Assembly: GCA_940671915.1 (NCBI GenBank)
Contig: CALNVZ010003426.1
Span: 45,720,923 to 45,784,922, forward strand
DNA length: 64,000 nucleotides
Direction: 5' to 3'
From: Paracentrotus lividus
Taxonomy: Eukaryota; Echinodermata; Echinoidea; Camarodonta; Echinidae
Shown: in pieces, positions 59,000 through 64,000 of the stretch
Layout: each line of letters starts with the position of its first letter
How positions within the stretch are numbered: position 1 is the first letter of the stretch
Notes under the pieces: generated by a model
Told to the model about the DNA's origin: nothing
Seen by the model: only the letters and a program-made list of their open reading frames with translations
The model's database searches: none
Position numbers and translations under genes: made by a program

Positions 59000-61900
59000 A
59001 AAATGCTTAATTGGGAATTGTTGTATTATGAAGAAATATTAGCTTTCGTTTTATATGTAATTTTGGTTTTCATTTCTCGGTCCGGTCTGGGACTTTAAGG
59101 AGAGACAGAGAGTGGAATGTGTTAAAGTTTGACGAGAGGAGTAAGATCTGGAGGAATTGGGACAAAGGGAAAAAAGAAGGAAATTAATGAAAACGCCAGT
59201 GGAAGAGATGGTGACATGAAAATGATAAGGAAAATATTAGGGGGAAGACTTGCGAGGAAATAGAGACAGACAGGGAGAGAAAGAGGGAGAGAGAGGGAGA
59301 GAAACAGATGTAGAGAAATCATGCAGGAGACTATAATTCGTAAGAGATGAGTTGAATTCCTTTATCTCAAAATTAAAAAAATAGTTAAAAAGTAAAAGTA
59401 AAATATGACTGGATAATAGAACGGATTAACAGTGATTGTAAACATGCACATATACCTTCAATTAAATATACTAATTAGCACAATTACTAGCATTTCTGGT
59501 TGCCCTGATCCAGAGGGGAGAAGGATAAAATATACCCTCTCTCAAATCTTTTCTTATTGGTCACGTGCAAATTTGACAGGTTTTTATGGACAATTAACAT
59601 CAATATTATGACTTATCATTCGGGTTTTTTTTCGAAGAATTTTGTTTGCAAATTTAAAACAAACTTACAATTTTAACCCTCGTTGGAAACCCTTTTGTTC
59701 TCTGCTTCAGGCTCAATTATTTCCATCCAACGTGTTGTCAAAATGGTCATGATTTACATTCTGTGATGACCGTATCTACACAAGACATAAAATTGGACAT
59801 CACGTTTCCAAGACCAGAGCCTCGACACTATTCAACGATCATGACCTCATTCATGACATCATTGTACGATCGAGGACAAATTTAGCCTGATTTCTTGTTG
59901 ACCAAAATCATGTTACCAAAATAAAAGTGCATGGTGCAATGATTTTGTTTTTTTTTTTTTTTTTTTTGGGGGGGGGGGGGCGGGGGTGGGTGGAAGGAGG
60001 TATGGCTCCCAGGATCCCCACCTGCATGTTCGACCATTGGCATAGGTGATGTAAATCATTACTCATAAGAATACGTTTGCCATCAACCGGCGGCGTCAAT
60101 AAATCTTAACGCAAGAATTATTAATTTTGACCGAACAAAAACAAACAAAACAAAAAATAAATAAATAAATGAAGAGAAAATGAACTTGTCATCTAAACTT
60201 CGACATCAAGATAAGAAAACCTCTAGAACACAATAATAAAAGGAATGTAGGTCATCAAACCATAAACAATGAACATTTAAGACCGCTGTCATGACCTGCA
60301 ATGCAATATCAGTGACGTCACATCCTTTACGAAGGCGAAAACATTTACTATTCCAGGAATTGTAACCAAATATCATGATAAAAGTTGAAAGTTTTAAAAA
60401 CAGGTTATGTTCGGAAACAGGGGCGTTGCTAGAGGGGCAGTGCAAATGTGACGCCCCGTTCAGGATTAAATCCTCCAAATTTTCCTTTTTATTGTTAACA
60501 TTATTTTTGAATAGCTGAAAGCAAAAAAAAAAAAAAAAAAAAAGCACAACAAAAAATGTAATAAACTTTTAAAATGCTAAATCTGAGGATAAAATTGAAA
60601 TTCTGACTACCTTTGGGCCACATTTGGTCGCAGTTCGCCACTTTCCTCTGCACCTACGCACTGGCTATAGGGGCACCCTCGTTTTGGAATGTACCGGAAA
60701 TAATATTAATTGACCTCTACTTTCGAATCTGACAGAAGAATGATTGATTCTTAACCTTCCTAATTTCAATGAGGAGTTTGCATGTTGACTTATAAAGGAA
60801 AATTCTTGCATTGGACAGTTACCTATGAATTATGAAGTTTATACAAACTGAATATTTCTAAAGTAAATTTCATAATTATATTGAAATTGTATGTTTTTCC
60901 TCTACTGTATCCAGTTTCACTTATATTCACTGACATTCACTCATTATTGTAGGCCCTAAACTATATGGATTAATCCAAAGTTCTCAAAGCGCTCAACCGT
61001 TGATTCATTAATTTTTTTAATAAGAATAAATTCGCTATCTTCTTCCCAATCATCAGGTCAATGCAATATTCAATAAAAATATCTTTCTGGATATGCTTGG
61101 CACCATTAAAATCGATACTAGGCCTATAGCGTTTAATACATGTATACCCACCTTGGTGTTTTTTAAGATCTTAATAACTAAACATCGGTCTCTTATTGGT
61201 GTTGAGGTATTTGGTCGGGGGGGGGGGGCAGACCCAAACCCCAATTATTTTTTAAAGTGCCCTCAAACGAGTAAAAGAGGTAAAATGTGAACCTGCATGC
61301 CTATGAGGCGTTCTGGATATGCCTCTGACTACACCATTATTTAACGACTTACGCCCACAATAAGAGCACATGTTTTTGGAAAAAGGGCAGTGTGACATTT
61401 AATCGCTGTATACATAACGATATAGTGATGAAAAACAACAAATATAATGCAGGTACCAGGAAGAAAGTGATCTTCACCTTGTTACGATTTATGTTCAAAG
61501 AACGTAAAAAACATCTGAGAATCGTTTCAAATGACCTTTCTTGAATTGATGGTTATTGTGGCCATGGACATAATTGTCATCCACTTGGGCATACCTGTAC
61601 AATACTTTAGTTTACTTTTAAAGGTACCATAGAGAGGTTAAATCTTCAATAACGATGTTCTTAACGTTATTACATTCTTAATATTAGTTGTTTCTGAGAA
61701 AATTGTGAAAGAAATATACTAAGATTTTAAAAAGTATGAGTATTGTCAAGCGGCATATCAATCATGATCAGTTATTTAGAAGATTTCAAAGATTATTCAG
61801 GCCAACTTTTATTGTTTTCGTCGATGTAACTCTATATAATCACTTACGTAATAGATTAACTATCCACACTGCAAAACATCACTACGGAGGGGCCTGCCTT

Positions 61901-62100
61901 TTAGGCCTACCAACTGGACAACAAAAAATAATAAATTGGTTGTAAAAAGAAACGTATAATTGTCTAAAAATCGTTCTTACATTCTAATTTAATGAAAATG
62001 AAAATCAGGTAATCACTGAAGTCCCTCAAAAAGTAAAGAGTGGTTGGATCTACCCTACTTCGTAGATTGTTGCAGTCCCTCCGGAGAAAACACTTTATGC
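59000..62100. other. Intergenic, AT-rich
   Basis: No exon was recognised. It contains a T-run passing into a G-run at about 59949-59981, an A-run near 60523-60543, a G-run near 61217, and purine-rich sequence at 59150-59310. Short frames on both strands show no family features. Confidence 0.45.
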
Positions 62101-62130
62101 GCAAGGTCAGTTTAACCGTCTAGTGTCCTG

Positions 62131-62384
62131 ATTGGTCAATCATTAGCAGGACGCGTCCATCTTGTCACGGACTGCTCAACTATAAATGCAAGGAGGTGCG
62201 AGGAACGGTTGTTATTTCGACGTGGCTCTGAAACATTGATAAGCCAAACATTCATCCCTGGACAAACGCAGACAACGCGTCGAACATTCGTGCTTTCCAG
62301 AGAGACAGATCTGAGAATTTACATCATTTGATCTTTACTTAGCAAATACTAGGAACCATTGGCAGAATTTAGCAAAAATTTAAG
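62131..62384 (+). promoter_or_regulatory. Candidate TATA promoter and first exon with GC donor
   Basis: ATTGG (inverted CCAAT) at 62131-62135, TATAAAT at 62181-62187, and a start expected near 62211. The leader from there to 62384 has no ATG and is CG-rich at first (GACAACGCGTCGAAC). It ends TTTAAG|GCAAGT, a match to the rarer GC-AG donor consensus. The downstream coding exons would lie in the rest of the window or beyond; none was recognised. Confidence 0.45.
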
Positions 62385-64000
62385 GCAAGTTTGAGATATT
62401 ATTTGGTTTGTGTCTTATCAATGACAGATAATTATGTAGACATGTAGGCCTACAGGTGGCATCGCAATCGAACGATGGGCTGGGGAGGATATCAGAGAAT
62501 GATCTTTCATTTTGACTGGGATCCATCCACTGATACCAATTATCATTATCAATTGTTAAAATTGATTATAATATGATTATGCAAGCTCTATATTTATCGT
62601 GTATAAATTAGGTCTGCGTTATAAAGTTGTCTCCAAACCCGAACGCAGTTAAGCATATGTCCTTTGAAGAAGAACGCTCTTCGGGGGAAAATAAGCAAAA
62701 ACGAAATTTTTGAAAAGTAATTCAGAAAGAAATGAATGAAACCGCAATATTGTAGTATCTCCTGTGACTGTGTTCGGAATAGAATTTATTTTCAACCTAA
62801 TTCCTTTTCTTTATCCTTTTAAACGTCCAATATAATGTGTTTTCATTTGTTTTATTCTGATATTTTTTACATCAAGTGAATACAATGTTTTCGAGAAATG
62901 GCATCATAAATTATGGTCAACAGTACAAAGGCCTATAACAAATTATTATCGAGATAGGGTCTGCTTTAATAAACATCTATAAGTAAAGTACAAATACCGA
63001 CAAACATGACCGAGTTACGTAAACAACGTGAAGATAATTATTTCCCAGGTGCAGGGGTTCCCAATCAATTGCTCTGAAGAATACAGTTAGATATGTCAGA
63101 AACCTTTATGATTACAGTAAATGCTACAGAGACAATTGATATCATTTTTTAGTTCTTCCAAAAATGCAGATTAATCTAAATAAGTTAGTGTTTGAGTTTG
63201 GGTCAACCAATTCGTAATTTTGCCCTTATCAGTATTAATGATCATGTTTTTGTATGATTTATTTTAACCATAAAACGAATAAAAACTACAATAAACATTA
63301 AATAGGCCTACGTCATTTTAGTGTGACCACCATGAACAGATATCCATGTCTGGTCGGGGTCGTGTGACGTCACATTGACATTACATTCTGGAATCCGGTA
63401 TAAGACTTCAACCATGATAACATTCTGGTGGTTCGTTAAACAAAAGCTTTAGTTTTCAAAAGACAGTGTCATATACTTTTATCCTATTTAATGTAACCCT
63501 GCTTTGTTTATCTTCTGTAGGCCCCCTTTAATTCGATAACAAAATCGGGCACTTATGCCTACCCCCACCCCTCTTTTTATTATTGAATGACAAGATATTA
63601 AGCTTAATGACCCGGAAATTATACAGGTTTGTTGTTGCAGCAGCATTTTTTCTTGGAATCAATATAGTTCTCTTCGATCCGATATATTATAATCCCTAAT
63701 CCTTATCACAAGATCATGACCACACCCCGCCTTGATTGTATAATCAGAATTGAACAAAAGTATCCAATGATCCAGGCGAGCCTGATATTCTAAGAAAATG
63801 CACTGCGTAGAGGCCCTATCTTTTGGCCTTTTGTCTTCATTATTGGTTGAAAACATGTCCGGCTTGTTGAACTTTATCTCAACCACCAGGAGTGAAAGAA
63901 GTGACACGTTGTGAAAGACCACCATTTTTATTCTCAGGCTAATAAAGAAAAAAAATCTTTGCGAATTTTCCTTTTCTGCATGACAACGAAATTTTCGGTG
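62385..64000. other. Right edge, presumed first intron of an unidentified plus-strand gene
   Basis: AT-rich with no recognised exon. A minus-strand frame of 88 codons at 63659-63925 has no familiar motif and no clear splice context. Confidence 0.35.

Noticed and set aside
63659-63925. 88-codon minus frame near the right edge
   Set aside because: The peptide has an ordinary composition but no recognised motif, no clear splice sites, and is close to the expected length by chance.

Overview
The window is nuclear DNA from an intron-rich invertebrate animal, most likely a sea urchin or other echinoderm. This rests on the AT-rich background, the split genes, the very many short inverted-repeat transposons, the frequent ACATGTA motifs, and protein exons that match vertebrate families closely but not identically. 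The species call is inference.

Two protein genes can be reconstructed exon by exon. On the minus strand, a PPP6R/SAPS gene (regulatory subunit of protein phosphatase 6) starts with its ATG at 21312 and runs left. Thirteen coding exons encode the first 578 residues, and the gene leaves the window at the left edge. A 5' UTR-only exon lies further right; a promoter-like cluster near 34.65-34.75 kb (CCAAT, CACGTG, perfect CRE, YY1-like) is a candidate start. On the plus strand, a complete five-exon SINHCAF/FAM60A gene (SIN3-HDAC complex subunit, 329 residues) lies at 48397-51762. The two genes are divergent, so 21-48 kb holds both first introns or promoters. A third gene may start at 62.2 kb on the plus strand: CCAAT and TATA boxes precede an ATG-free leader that ends at a GC-type splice donor.

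The rest is mostly transposon debris, nearly all non-autonomous DNA elements with readable ends. The most striking is a 3.8 kb near-perfect palindrome (14536-18311) with about 1.72 kb arms built from ~190 bp monomers in a three-monomer higher-order pattern. It sits 14 nt downstream of the 5' splice site of PPP6R coding exon 2. A second foldback (4827-6322) lies in another PPP6R intron. Three elements have hAT-like ends but 7 bp target duplications (4827-6322, 29177-30335, 52848-53822). A GGGCC-ended element (30453-31214) carries repeated GTAACGCGAGTTAC boxes. There are also several mariner-like and Harbinger-like MITEs, tRNA-derived SINEs, LINE-type 3' ends with pentamer tails, a GCG-box repeat array (35.85-36.61 kb), a GGCGCC minisatellite (40.19-41.13 kb) and more than 20 long G or C homopolymer runs. 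No virus-like or LTR element, CRISPR array or rRNA gene was recognised.
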